Source of the DNA: Paulinella micropora
Taxonomy: Eukaryota > Cercozoa > Imbricatea > Euglyphida > Paulinellidae
NCBI GenBank assembly: GCA_019918135.1
Contig: WBZZ01004022.1
Location: 32,501 to 96,500 of the forward strand
Reading direction: 5' to 3'
DNA: 64,000 bases
The notes beneath the pieces were generated by a model that had not been told where the DNA came from, ran no database searches, and saw only the letters and a list, made by a program, of their open reading frames with translations. Numbering within the stretch: position 1 is the stretch's first letter; every line of letters begins with the position of its first letter. Position numbers and translations under genes: made by a program. Positions 9,381 through 19,511 of the stretch are shown here, piece by piece.

Positions 9381-9452
9381 AGTTTTCAGTGCCCAAGTGT
9401 ACGACCGTCGAGCTTTAATTCAGCGCATTCTTTTTCGCACTCTCTTGGCGCC
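9381..9452 (+). repeat. family C repeat (reference copy)
   Basis: AGTTTTCAGTGCCCAAGTG, then ACGACCGTCGAGC, TTTAATTCAGCG and a variable end such as CTCTCTTGGCGCC. Several dozen copies. A variant has ACTTTGTCGAGTTTTAATT, the word that also ends the 611-aa gene at 53493. Confidence 0.8.
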
Positions 9453-9635
9453 TCTACTCCCCCCCCCCCCCTTCCCTCCCGCTCCCGATTTCCCCTTCCC
9501 GTGCTCCTTGAGCCCCCGGGGCTCAGGGGGCTCAGAGGGAGGGAAGAAAGAAAGGGGGAGGGGGGGGGCGCCCCACCCCATCGGTGGGCTCCAAAAAAAA
9601 GTTTACTTATTTTTTCCCCCCGCTCTGAGGAGGGA

Positions 9636-9661
9636 GGGCAGCACGCAGCCGCGTGCTGCCC
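9636..9661. terminator. perfect 11-bp hairpin in family I repeat
   Basis: GGGCAGCACGC (9636-9646) and GCGTGCTGCCC (9651-9661) pair perfectly around the loop AGCC. Homologous family I positions (22530, 41270, 42835, 56580) have lost the left arm, so this copy may be ancestral or newly formed. It is not next to a gene. Confidence 0.6.
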
Positions 9662-10896
9662 TTTCTTTCTCCCAGCTGTCTGCCGGTCTCAGGGGGGTTT
9701 GCCTTCCTAGATTTCAATCCAATCCGATTTTTTTTGGGATGCGTTTGCACGCGCAAACAAGGGACGAGGGGAGGGAGGGGGAGGAGAAAGAGGAAGGGGG
9801 AAGAAGGGGAAGGGGAGTGATTCCCCCGCCCCCCTCCCTTCCCTCTATTCCCGTCGTCCCCCCCCCCTTTCATTCCCCCCCGTTTGTTTCTTTGGTTGTC
9901 GGGCAAAGAAAATTTTTTTTTCCTCTTTTCATATTTTTCATATTTTCCGACCTTGCGCACGGTGGCCGAGCCATGGCACGGACAGGACGCCGTCGGGATT
10001 GTGAGGCCCTTGTCCACCTGCTACATTGACCACCGCCCGTCCATCCGCCGCAGAGCTGCGCTGGAGCACAGTGCGCAAGATCTGCGGAAATAGGAAAAAT
10101 ATGAAAAGTGGAAAAAACAATTTTTTTGGGATGCGTTTGCACGCGCAAACAAGGGACGAAGGGGGGGGGGGGTAGCAGGGGACGACGGGAACAGAGGGAG
10201 GGGAGGGGGGCGGGGGGGTGCACTCCCCTCCCCTTCTTTCCCCCTTCCTTTTTCTCCTCTCCCTCCCTCCCCCTTTCATTCCCCCCCGTTTGTTTCTTTG
10301 GTTGTCGGGCAAAAAAAATTTTTTTTCCTCTTTTCATATTTTTCATATTTTTCTGACCTTGCGCACGGTGGCCGAGCCATGGCACGGACAGGACGCCGTC
10401 GGGATTTGTGAGGCCCTTGCCCACCTGTTACATTGACCACCGCCCGTCCATCCGCCGCAGAGCTGCGCTGGAGCACAGTGCGCAAGATGTAAAAAAAAAA
10501 GGAAAAATATGAAAAGTGGAAAAAAAAATTTTTTTGGGATGCGTTTGCACGCGCAAACAAGGGACGGGGGGGGGGGGGGAGGGGGAGGAGAAAGAGGAAG
10601 GGGGAAGAAGGGGAAGGGGAGTGATTCCCCCGCCCCCCTCCCTTCCCTCTGTTCCCGTCGTCCCCCCCCCCTTTCATTCCCCCCCGTTTGTTTCTTTGGT
10701 TGTTGAGCAAAAAAAAATTTCCGCAGATCTTTTCATATTTTTCATATTTTTCCGACCTTGCGCACGGTGGCCGAGCCATGGCACGGACAGGACGCCGTCG
10801 GGTCCGGCCGGGGCCCTTGTCCACCTGCTACATTGACCACCGCCCGTCCATCCGCCGCAGAGCTGCGCTGGAGCACAGTGCGCAAGATGTAAAAAA

Positions 10897-11120
10897 CTAA
10901 CATTCTGTACCCCGCCGACTTTAGTAAAAGTCGGCGGGGCCGGGCCGTGTCAATATGGACAAGTGGGAAGTAATCTCTATTGGAAAATGCGTACAAAAAT
11001 AGATACGGCAAAAAAAAGAAATCGCCGACAGCAAGAAAGGTTGTAGAGAGAGAGATGCCAAGATTAAAGCTTTGTCAAAAATTTTTTTATTAATTTTTTT
11101 TTGTAAATTCTTAGCGCCCC
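10897..11120 (+). repeat. family G repeat, copy 2
   Basis: Nearly identical to 1550-1770, including the intact CCCCGCCGACTTT hairpin, and also preceded by a family A right end. Confidence 0.85.
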
Positions 11121-14100
11121 CCCTGCCCTTTCTCTTTCCCTCTCCTAGGTCTCAGTGCCAAGTGTAAGACAGTCGAGCTTCAATTCAGCGTATTCTTTTT
11201 CGCACTTTCTTGGCGCGCCCTCCCCCTTCCCTCTCCTCCACTCCCCCCTGAGCCCGGGCGGCTCAAAGAGCAGAGAGCAGAACTGAAACAAAACTAAGAA
11301 GATGCCTACTGAGCCCATGCCGGAGCGCCCCCCCCCCCTCCAGTTGTCGGGTCCCGTTTGCAGGGGGGGGGGGGTTGCCTCCCCCCTTTGGCGCTCCCCC
11401 CCCCCTCTCTATGCAAAAATCCTTTCTGCCACCCTCCCCTCTTCTCTCCCCTGAGCTCAGGGGGCTCAAGGAGCAGGGAAAGGGGGAGGGGAAGGGCGCA
11501 GAAGCTACAACAAAAATAAATACATGAAACGCCTCCACTAAGCCCCTTCCCCCATGCCAAGCGCGCCCCTTCCAACCTACCGGCTCCGGGGCTAGCCAAG
11601 TAGCTAACTAGTACACGGACAGAGAAGGAGGCGTCTCCCTCCCCCTCTCTTGCGTTAATGGTGCTGCGGCAGGTGCGACAGTAGGGCGGGGGCTGCTGCT
11701 CTCCCCCCTTGCCCTTCTCCGCCCCCTCCCCTTGCTCGTCTGTTTCTTTGGTTGTCAGACAGATTTTTTTTCCTCTTTTCATATTTTTCATATTTTTCTG
11801 ACCTTGCGCAAGGTGGCCGAGTCATGGCACGGACAGGACGCCGTCGGGGTTGTGAGGCCCCCTGCCCCCATAGCACAATGACCACCGCGCCATCCATCCG
11901 CCGCGGGGGGACAAGGGGGGACAGAGGGACGAGAGAGGGGACGGGGATGGAGAGCACACCCGCCCCTCCCTGTACACGTTCTCAGTGCCAAGATTAAAAT
12001 TTTTTCTTTTAGTAATTTCTTTTCGCGTGATTTTTCTTGTACACCGGCGAAGCGCGCCCCTACCCTCCCCTTCCCTCTAGCTCCCGATCCTCAGACGAGG
12101 GACTAGACAATTCATACTCTCCCCCCCCTTCCCTCCTTTCATATTTTTCTGACATTGCGCACGGTGGCCGAGCTATGACACGGACAAGAAGCCGTCGGGG
12201 TAAGCGAGGGGCTCTTGTCCTCCTGGCACACATGACTACGGGGGCAGTACCATTCGCCGCAGGTCGTGCTGGAGCACGGTGCTCCGCTCTTAGTTTTCAG
12301 TGCCCGAGAGTACGACCGTCGAACTGTAATTTAGCGTACATTACGTTTTCTTGGCGCGGCCCCTGCCCTGTCCCTCTCCCGCTCCCTGTTCTCAGTGCCA
12401 ATATTAAAACTTTGTCAGGGATTTCTTTTTAATTTTTTTTTGTACACCGGCGAAGCGCGCCCCTGCCTCTTCCCTCTGCAAGATCTGCGGAAATATCTGC
12501 GGGAATATGAAAAGTGGAAAAGAATTTTTTTTTGGAACGCGTTTGCACGCGCTCTGAGGAAGGACGATGGGAGGGGAAAGATAGCAGTGGACAGGGGGAA
12601 CAGAGGGACAAAAGGGAGCACACCCCGCCCCCTTCTTCCCCCCTTCCTCTTCCTCCCTCCTTCCCCCTTTCTTTTTCCCCTGCCCGTCTGTTTTTCTTGT
12701 TGTCGGGCAATTTTGTTTCCTTTTTTCATATTTCCGCAGGTCTTGCGCACGGTGGCCTAGCTATGGCACAGACAGGACGCCGTCGGGGCCGGCCGGGGCT
12801 CTTGTCCTCCTAGCACACATGACCACAGGGGCAGTACCATTCGCCGCAGGGTCGTGCTGGGGCACGGTGCTCCGCTCCTAGTTTTCAGTGCTCAAGTGTA
12901 CGACCGTCGAGTGGGCCGGATGCTGTGGCAACCTGAGGGTGCCGTTGCAAGTGTCAAGTGTAAGACTTTGTCGAGTTTTAATGCAGCGTGGACTTTTCTT
13001 GCACTTTCTTGGCGCCCCACTCCCCCCTGCCCCTACCCTCTCCCACTCCCTGTTCTCAGACGGGGGACTAAGACAATTCGTGCTCTCCCCCTCCCGAGCC
13101 CGGGGGGCTCAAGGAGCAAGGGAGGGGAAGGGGCGCGCTAAGAATGGCGCAGAAGCTACAAACAAAATAAATACATGCAACGCCTTCATTAACCCTTTCC
13201 CCCCCCCCCTATGCCGGGCGCCTTTGCTTTTTCCCTCCTACTGCTGGGGGGGAAAGATAGATTAATCCTCCCCGGCCCCTTCCCCTCTTAGCTTTCAGTG
13301 CCAAGATTACAACTTTGTCGCGGATTCTTTTAATTCTTTTTGTACACCGGCAAAGCGCGCCCCTGCCCTCCCGATTCTCAGACAGTCAGGGGCGGGGGAA
13401 AGCACATCCCGCCCCTTGTTGCCCCCCTTTCTCTTCCTCCCCCCCCCCTTCTTTCCTTCCCCCGTCTGTTCCCTTTGTTGTCGGACAAAAAAAAATTCCC
13501 GCAGATCTTTTCATATTTTTCTGACCTTGCGCACGGTGGTCGAGCCATGGCACTGACAGGATACTTTCGGGGTAGTGAGGCCCCTGTCCTCCTGGCACAT
13601 TGACCACGGGGGCAGTACCATCCGCCGCAGGGTCGTGCTGGTGCACGGTGCTCCGCTCATAGCTTTCAGTGCCCCAAGTATAAGACAGTCGAGCTTTAAT
13701 TCAGCGTATTTCGTACATTCTTAGCGCCCCCTCCCCTCTCCCCTCCTCTGAGCCCAGGGGAAGCTCAAGGCGCCCCCCCCCCTCCCTCTGCAAGATCTGC
13801 GGAAATATCTGCAGGAAAATGAAAAGTGGAAAAGAATTTTTTTTAGAACGCGTTTGCACGCCCTCTGAGGAGGGACAAGAGGAGTGGGGGATAGCAGGGG
13901 ACAAGGGAAACAGAGGGACGAGAGGGAGGACGAGGGGAAGCATACCCCGCCCCTCCCTGTACACGTTCTCAGTACCAAGATTAAAATTTTTTCTTTCAGT
14001 AATTTTCTCTCGCGTGGTTTTTTCGTGTACACCGGCGAAGCGCGCCCCTACCCTCCTTTCATATTTCTCTGACCTTGCGCACGGTGGCTGCGCTATGGCA

Positions 14101-14479
14101 CGGACAGGAAGCCGTCGGGGTAAGTGAAGGGGCTCTTGCCCTCCTGGCACATTGACCACCGCCCATCCATTCGCCGCAGGTTGTGCTGGAGCACGGTGCT
14201 TTGCTCCTAGTTTTCAGTGCCAGAGTGTAAGACTGTCGAGCTTTAATTCAGCGTAAACTACGTTTTCCTGGCGCGGCCTCCGCCCTTTCCCTCTCCCTCT
14301 TTTGGGGTCTCAGTGCCAAGATTGAAATCTTGTCAGTAAAACCTTTTATTAAATTTTTCTTGTACACCGGCGAAGCGCGCCCCTGCTCCTCCTTCCCTGC
14401 CTCTCCCCTATGCAAGGATATGCGGAAATATCTGCAGGAATATGAAAAATGGAAAGCAACAATTTTTTTTGGAACGCGT

Positions 14480-15660
14480 TTGCACGCGCTCTGAGGAGGG
14501 ACAAAAGGAGGGGGGGAGGAATAAGCAGATGACAAAGGTGAGAGGGGCGACGAAGGTGAGAGGGGAGACGAAAGTGAGAGGGGCGACGAGAGTGAGAGGG
14601 GCGACGAGAGTGAGAGGGAGGGCCGCCGTGAGGTCTCGGCTGGGGCGGCCCAGCCGAGCGTCTGTGTGGGATTTTCTTTTTGCGCAAGTAGATTTTGGCG
14701 CCAAATTCGCGCTTACGGCTGTTTCCCCGGGAAAGCTAAGACGTACTGCCCGGTTGGACCCTGCCGGACGCACCCTACCTCCGGACGGCACAATTTGGCG
14801 CCAAATCTAGCAGGGGCCGTTCCGGAGGCTAGCAGAGAAATCGGACGCTTTCCCGCGGGGGAGAAACCCGCGGGCCTTTTACTCACACGAAAATGTTTTT
14901 CGGCACTCTCACCTTCCCTAGAGGCAGGGAGGTGCAGAGCAAAGGGGAGCGGGGCGACAAAGGTGAGAGGGGCGACGAAGGTGAGAGGGGCGACGAAGGC
15001 GAGAGGGAGGGCTACAACAGGTCTTCCTCACTGCGGCCCAGCCGAGCGTCTGTGTGGGATTTTCTTTCTGCGCAAGTAGATTTTGGCGCCAAATTGGCGC
15101 TTACGGCCGTTTCCCCGGGAAGGCTAATACGTGCTGCCTCTTTCAACCGTATCACGCACCCTACCGCCGGATGGCACAATTTGGCGCCAAATTTAGCTGG
15201 GGCCGTTCCGGGGGCTAGCGGAGAAATCGGACGTTTTCCCGCGGGGAGAAACCCGCGGGCCTTTTACTCGTACGAAAATGTTTTTCGGCCCTCTCACCTT
15301 CCCTAGAGGCAGGGAGGTGCAGAGCAAAGAGGAGCGGGACGACAAAGGGGAGCGGGACGACAAAGGTGAGAGGGGCGACAAAGGTGAGAGGGGCGACAAA
15401 GGGGAGAGGGGCGACAAAGGTGAGAGGGGCGACGAGAGTGAGAGGGAGGGCTACAACAGGTCTTCCTCACGGCGGCCCAGCCGAGCGTCTGTGTGGGATT
15501 TTCTTTTTGCGCAAGTAAATCTTGGCGCCAAATTTGCGCTTACGGCTGTTTCCCCGGGAAGGCTAAGACGTGCTGCCTCTTTCAACCGTATCACGTACCC
15601 TACCGCCGGACGGCACAATTTGGCGCCAAATTTAGCTGGGGCCGTTCCGGAGGCTCAAGG
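14480..15660 (+). repeat. three tandem family F units with 18-bp minisatellite and E2F-like palindromes
   Basis: Units two and three begin with ACGAAAATGTTTTTCGG at 14887 and 15272, a period of 385 bases. Each unit has an 18-bp minisatellite (GTGAGAGGGGCGACGAAG), GTGTGTGGGATTTTC or GTCTGTGTGGGATTTTC, TTTTGCGCAAGTAG, a TTTGGCGCCAAA palindrome, CCCCGGGAAGGCTAAGACG and a second palindrome. AATTTGGCGCCAAATT is perfect at 15178-15193 and 15617-15632. CCCGCGGG repeats flank GAGAAA at about 14850-14876. Further family F copies: 23640-24030, 32280-32890, 44345-44670, 46620-47040 and 56905-57235. Confidence 0.9.
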
Positions 15661-17434
15661 AGCAGAGAGGAGGGGAAGGGCGCAGAAGCTGCAAAAGAAA
15701 TAAATACATGCAACGCCTCCACTAAACCACTCCCCTCTGTTCATATTTCTTTGAGCCTGCGCACAGCGGCCGAGCTATGGCACGGACGGGACGCCGTCGG
15801 GATTATTAAACTCTTATCCTCCTAGCACATTGACCACCGCCCATCCATTTGCACATGGTTGTGCTAGAGCACGGTCCTCCGCTCCTAGTTTTCAGTGCTC
15901 AAGTGTAGGACAGTCGAGTGGGCCGGATGCTGCGGCAACCCGAGAGTGCCGTTGCAAGTGTCAAGTGTAAGACTTTGTCGAGTTTTAATCCAGCGGGGAG
16001 GGTGAATGGCGCAGAAGCTACAAACAAAATAAATACATGCAACGCCTCCACTAAACCTTTCCCCTTATGTTGGGCGCCTTTCTCCCTTCCCTCTTACAGA
16101 CAGGGGGGAAAGATAGATTAAATCCTCCCGGCCCCTTCTCCTCTTAGTTTTCAGTGTCAAGATTACAACTTTGTCACGGATTTTTTTTTTGTATATTTCT
16201 TAGCGCGCCCCTGCCCTCCCAATTCTCAGACAGTGAGAGGGGGGGGGGGAGAAAACACATCCCGCCCCTTTCTTTCCCCCCCCCCCCCGTCTGTTTCCTT
16301 TGTTGTCAGACCAAAAGAAAATTTTTCCTTTTTTCATATTTCCGCGGATCTTGCGCACGATGCTGGCAGAGCCATGGCACTGACAGATGCTGTCGGGCCC
16401 GCCGGGGCTTTTGTTTTGGCACATTGACCATCGCGCATCCATCCTCCGCAGTGTCGAGCTGGAGCACGGTGATCTGCTCCTAGTTTTCAGTGCCCCAAGT
16501 GTAAGACCGTCGAGTGGGCCGGATGCTGCAACAGCCTGAGGGTGCCGTTGCAAGTGTCAAGTGTAAGACTATGCCGAGTTTTAATTCAGCGTGGACTTTT
16601 CTTAAACTTTATTGGCGCCCCCCTGCCTCTTCCCCTCTCCCCTGAGCCCAGGGGGCTCAAGGAGCAGGGGAGGGGAAAGAAGAAGGGTGAATGGCGCAGA
16701 AGCTACAAACAAAATAAATACATGCAACGCCTCCACTAATCCTCCCCAGCCCCTTCTCCTCTTAGCTTTCAGTGCCAAGAGTACAAATTTGTCACGGGTT
16801 TTTTTTTGCGCTGATTTTTGTACACCGGCGAAGCGCGCCCCTGCCTTCCCGATTCTCAGACAGTGAGAAAGGGGCGGGTAGAAGTTCTTTTCCCCCTTTC
16901 TTCCCCCCCCCTTCTCCCCTTCCCCCCGTCTGTCCCCTTTGTTGTCAAGCAAAAAAATTTTTTTTTCGTTTTATATTTTTCTAACCTTGCGCACGGCCAA
17001 GCCATGGCACGGACAGGATGCCGTCGGGCCCGCCGGGGCCTTTGTCTTCCTAGCACACATGACCACCGCCCATTCGTTCGCCGCAGGGTCGTGCTGGAGC
17101 ACGGTGCTCTGCTCCTAGTTTTCAGTGCCTCCAATGTAAGACCGTCGAGCTTTAATTCAGCGCATTCTTTTTCGCACTCTCTTGGCGCCCCTACTCCCCC
17201 CCCCCCTTCCCTCCCGCTCCCGATTTCCCCTTCCCCTGCTCCTTGAGCCCCCGGGCTCAGGGGGCTCAGAGGGAGGGAGGAAAGAAAGGGGGAGGGGGGG
17301 GGCGCCCCCCCCCATCAGTGGGCTCACGCACCCTACCTCCGGACGGCACAACTTGGCGCGGCACCTCCCCCTTTTCACTCCCGCTCCCGTACCCCAACGA
17401 GAGAAATTACTAAAAATCCCTGACGAAATTTTAA
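15661..17434 (+). repeat. repeat block (A-E, H)
   Basis: Family A cores near 15776, 16373 and 17003, with B, C, D, E and H units between. About 17341-17434 is a collapsed copy of the zinc-finger locus flanks (see findings): the left flank to ACGAG joined to the right flank, without the gene. Confidence 0.8.
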
Positions 17435-18484
17435 TCTTGGCACAGCCGAGTGCCGGGCACGATAGGCCAGATTTGGGGGGTGAGGTCCGCGAGCACCTCC
17501 GGGGGGCCTCCCCGCCGGAGAGCCAAAAGCCGGCGGCTCTCGCCGCGCGCCTGTGCGCTCTTCACCTTGCCCGACTGCCTTTGGCCCTTGGTTCGAGCCT
17601 GTCTGGGGGCCGATCAGCTGGTTAGCCTAGCTTCGACTTGCGAGGAGGCCCTGGCGCTGTGCCGACGACCGTCTTTTTGGCTGGGCTTTCAACCACCGCA
17701 TTTTCAGCTGAGGGATTCGGTCTGTCGTAAAATACTCACTGTTTACCGCGGCCTGTGCCTGGCCACCCAGACGGCGGTGGGCGTGGTGTACTGTGCTGCT
17801 GACCAATCCGGAATCGCTAGCCGGCTCTTGTGCGGCCTTCACGTGCGCGAGCTGCACTACCAGGGCGATCAGACCGGGGAAGCAGACCCGGGCCTGGCCC
17901 GGGTGTTAGCGGCCCTGGTGTCTGTCAGCCGCCTTTTTATCGATGAGTGCGACAGCGAGGACCTACAAGAGGCACTGGCCTGCTTGCAAGCGCCCCTAGC
18001 CCTCGCTGAACTAATGTTGGAAAGCGAGGGCATCACGGACGACACGCTGGCCACAATTTCAGGGCTGGAGTCACTCGTTCGCCTGAAGCTCGACTCGTGT
18101 TGGGAAGTTACCCGCCGGGGGCTAAATTTCCTGCGAGCGCTGACCAAACTCAAGACCTTGGAACTAGATGTCTGCCGGCTAGGCCAGGATGGCAGTCTGG
18201 ATCCCTTGCTCTACCTAAACAACCTCTGCGTGCTGACGTTAGGCTATAGTGGTGGCCTCGCGGCTTCGGCTCTACTGGCGCTAGCGCTGGTCCCGAACCT
18301 CCGGGAACTAAACCTGCAAACGTTTGAAGAGGTTGCCTACGACAAGCTACTACAGATATGTGCTTCCAGAACTTTGCGGACCTTACGGCTGTACCAGTGC
18401 GGGGGTATTGCGCCCGAGACAGTAGCACGGCTCAGGCAGGCCAGGCCCCAGGTAGACGCGTTCTTAACCGAGACTCTTCCGTGA
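17435..18484 (+). CDS. F-box/LRR protein lacking an ATG start
   Basis: Open from 17435 to TGA at 18482-18484. About 30 residues in, an F-box-like helix pair is visible (LPDCLWPLVRACLGAD to CRRPSFW). LRR steps follow (LVRLKLDSCWEVT, LKTLELDVCRLG, LRELNLQTFEEV, LRTLRLYQCGGI). F-box proteins recruit substrates to SCF ubiquitin ligases through Skp1; the LRRs would bind the substrate. The only early start is a GTG at 17450, and there is no in-frame ATG before mid-protein. Homology with the pseudogene at 33449 also begins at GCCGAGTG, so the true 5' end was probably lost when the locus was copied, or lies in an unseen exon. Shares its 3' end with a convergent gene. Confidence 0.7.
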   Translation, partial: SWHSRVPGTIGQIWGVRSASTSGGPPRRRAKSRRLSPRACALFTLPDCLWPLVRACLGADQLVSLASTCEEALALCRRPSFWLGFQPPHFQLRDSVCRKILTVYRGLCLATQTAVGVVYCAADQSGIASRLLCGLHVRELHYQGDQTGEADPGLARVLAALVSVSRLFIDECDSEDLQEALACLQAPLALAELMLESEGITDDTLATISGLESLVRLKLDSCWEVTRRGLNFLRALTKLKTLELDVCRLGQDGSLDPLLYLNNLCVLTLGYSGGLAASALLALALVPNLRELNLQTFEEVAYDKLLQICASRTLRTLRLYQCGGIAPETVARLRQARPQVDAFLTETLP

Positions 18485-18534
18485 ACCGCCGGAAGTTGGA
18501 AATCGTGAACATGAACAATAGAAATGCTACAAAC

Positions 18535-18546
18535 TTTTAATTAAAA
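18535..18546. terminator. palindromic TTTTAATTAAAA between convergent genes
   Basis: A perfect 12-bp palindrome between the stop of the F-box gene (18484) and the stop of the minus-strand gene (18614). It could serve 3'-end formation on both strands. The same word and flank recur at 34296-34307 beside the F-box pseudogene. Confidence 0.4.
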
Positions 18547-18613
18547 CAACTCTTCTGTTTTGTGTCTTCGATTGTGTGCGGGCTGCCCAAGCTGGTCCTT
18601 GCCAACCCGCAAC

Positions 18614-19330
18614 CTAGGCACCCTCGTCCAAGTGGGGTTTTTCTGGTACGGGCCCCGGCGGCAGCCCGTCGGGGCCCGAGGCTGCGGTGGACCATTTCAG
18701 CACGCCGAGGTCTACCCCCTGCGGGACGACGAAGCCCTTGGACTCGTCGAACGTTGTATGCCGCGGCTTGTGGCAGTTCGAGTTAGGAGCCAGCGGCCAG
18801 CCGGAGCAAATGGTGTACTGGACACAGAGGCGGATCCGCCCGTCGACACTTACCTCTAGCTTGTTTTGCTTGATGGCAGAGCTTGCGTAATTGAATTCAA
18901 ACAGCAGTGGGAAAAAGGTTTTGTCGGGAAAGAAATATGTGACGGCTTGCGCGGGCCGCCAGTTCGCAGGCAACTGCAGCAAAGTACACCAGGCCTCCAC
19001 TCTAGTTGTGTTACTCTTTGTCGTACTGTCTGGAGGAAGGGCCGTGGCCTCTTCGAAGCGCAGTCGGTCCTGATCGAAAACGACGTGCCCCTCTAGCATG
19101 CACAGTGAGCCCAGCCCGCGGCAGACAACGCCTGTGCCGCTGTGCCCCCAGCGGGCGAGCTCGGCCGCCTCGATGGCCAGCTGGCGCGGCACGGTGGCAT
19201 TGGCCAGAGCCTTGGCCAAGGCCTCTACCTGACTAGCTAGCCGAGAGGTTTCGAAGCGAAGCGCCGCCAGCTCCTGGTCGGGCTCCTGGGCACTGTCTTG
19301 TGGTTCTATGGTAGATGGTGCGGCCCCCAT
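18614..19330 (-). CDS. predicted N-myristoylated beta-sandwich-like protein, copy 2
   Basis: 238 residues from ATG 19330. The start MGAAPST fits an N-myristoylation signal. Residues about 15-45 form a short heptad-like helix (LRFETSRLASQVEALAKAL). The core then repeats the LARWGHSGTG, CMLEGHVVFD and WRPAQ motifs of the copy at 1896-2819. The C-terminal tail is proline-rich. The N-terminal half is about 70 residues shorter than in copy 1. Convergent with the F-box gene, divergent from nothing close upstream. Role unknown; a membrane-anchored or particle-surface protein is an inference from the acylation motif and fold-like pattern. Confidence 0.8.
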   Translation of the reverse strand: MGAAPSTIEPQDSAQEPDQELAALRFETSRLASQVEALAKALANATVPRQLAIEAAELARWGHSGTGVVCRGLGSLCMLEGHVVFDQDRLRFEEATALPPDSTTKSNTTRVEAWCTLLQLPANWRPAQAVTYFFPDKTFFPLLFEFNYASSAIKQNKLEVSVDGRIRLCVQYTICSGWPLAPNSNCHKPRHTTFDESKGFVVPQGVDLGVLKWSTAASGPDGLPPGPVPEKPHLDEGA

Positions 19331-19343
19331 ATATATATATTTT
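19329..19343 (-). promoter_or_regulatory. TA-rich box at the start codon
   Basis: An alternating AT tract of about 12 bases touches the ATG of the minus-strand gene at 19330. If it acts as a TATA box, the transcript would start inside the ORF, so it may instead be an initiator-like or chance tract. Confidence 0.25.
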
Positions 19344-19511
19344 GCTTGGGGCGTAGCCTGTGGATGATTTTTTTCTTCTTTCGCGCAGGTGCAAACTTTA
19401 ATAAAAATACAAGTCTACGAGATGCAGAAAAACGCAGAATCAGGGAGAGGAGAGAGACAAAAAGGGGAGAGGAGGAAGGGGAAAGAGTGCGCAGCTCAGC
19501 CCCTTGCCCCT

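Larger units (their letters stand above)
8242..14479 (+). repeat. dense repeat block, direct orientation (A-E, G-I)
   Basis: Chained repeats. Family A cores lie near 8698, 9268, 9972, 10379, 10778, 11823, 12175, 12763, 13547 and 14093. Families B, C, D and E fill the spaces, family G is at 10897-11120 and family I at about 9580-9730. Long plus- and minus-strand ORFs here are proline-, arginine- and phenylalanine-rich translations of the repeats. A unique stretch at about 11555-11700 holds nothing I can name. Confidence 0.85.

Noticed and set aside
9199..10029. 276-codon ORF and dozens of similar 100-190-codon ORFs in the repeat blocks
   Set aside because: They are translations of families A-E (proline, arginine and phenylalanine runs), occur in several frames of the same repeat, and show no protein-level conservation.
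8242..14479. LTR retrotransposon or DNA transposon with coding capacity
   Set aside because: No reverse transcriptase, integrase or transposase motifs were seen in any frame; repeats are short and non-coding.
14520..14625. CRISPR-like array (18-bp repeats)
   Set aside because: The units are contiguous without spacers, so this is a minisatellite, and the context is eukaryotic-type.
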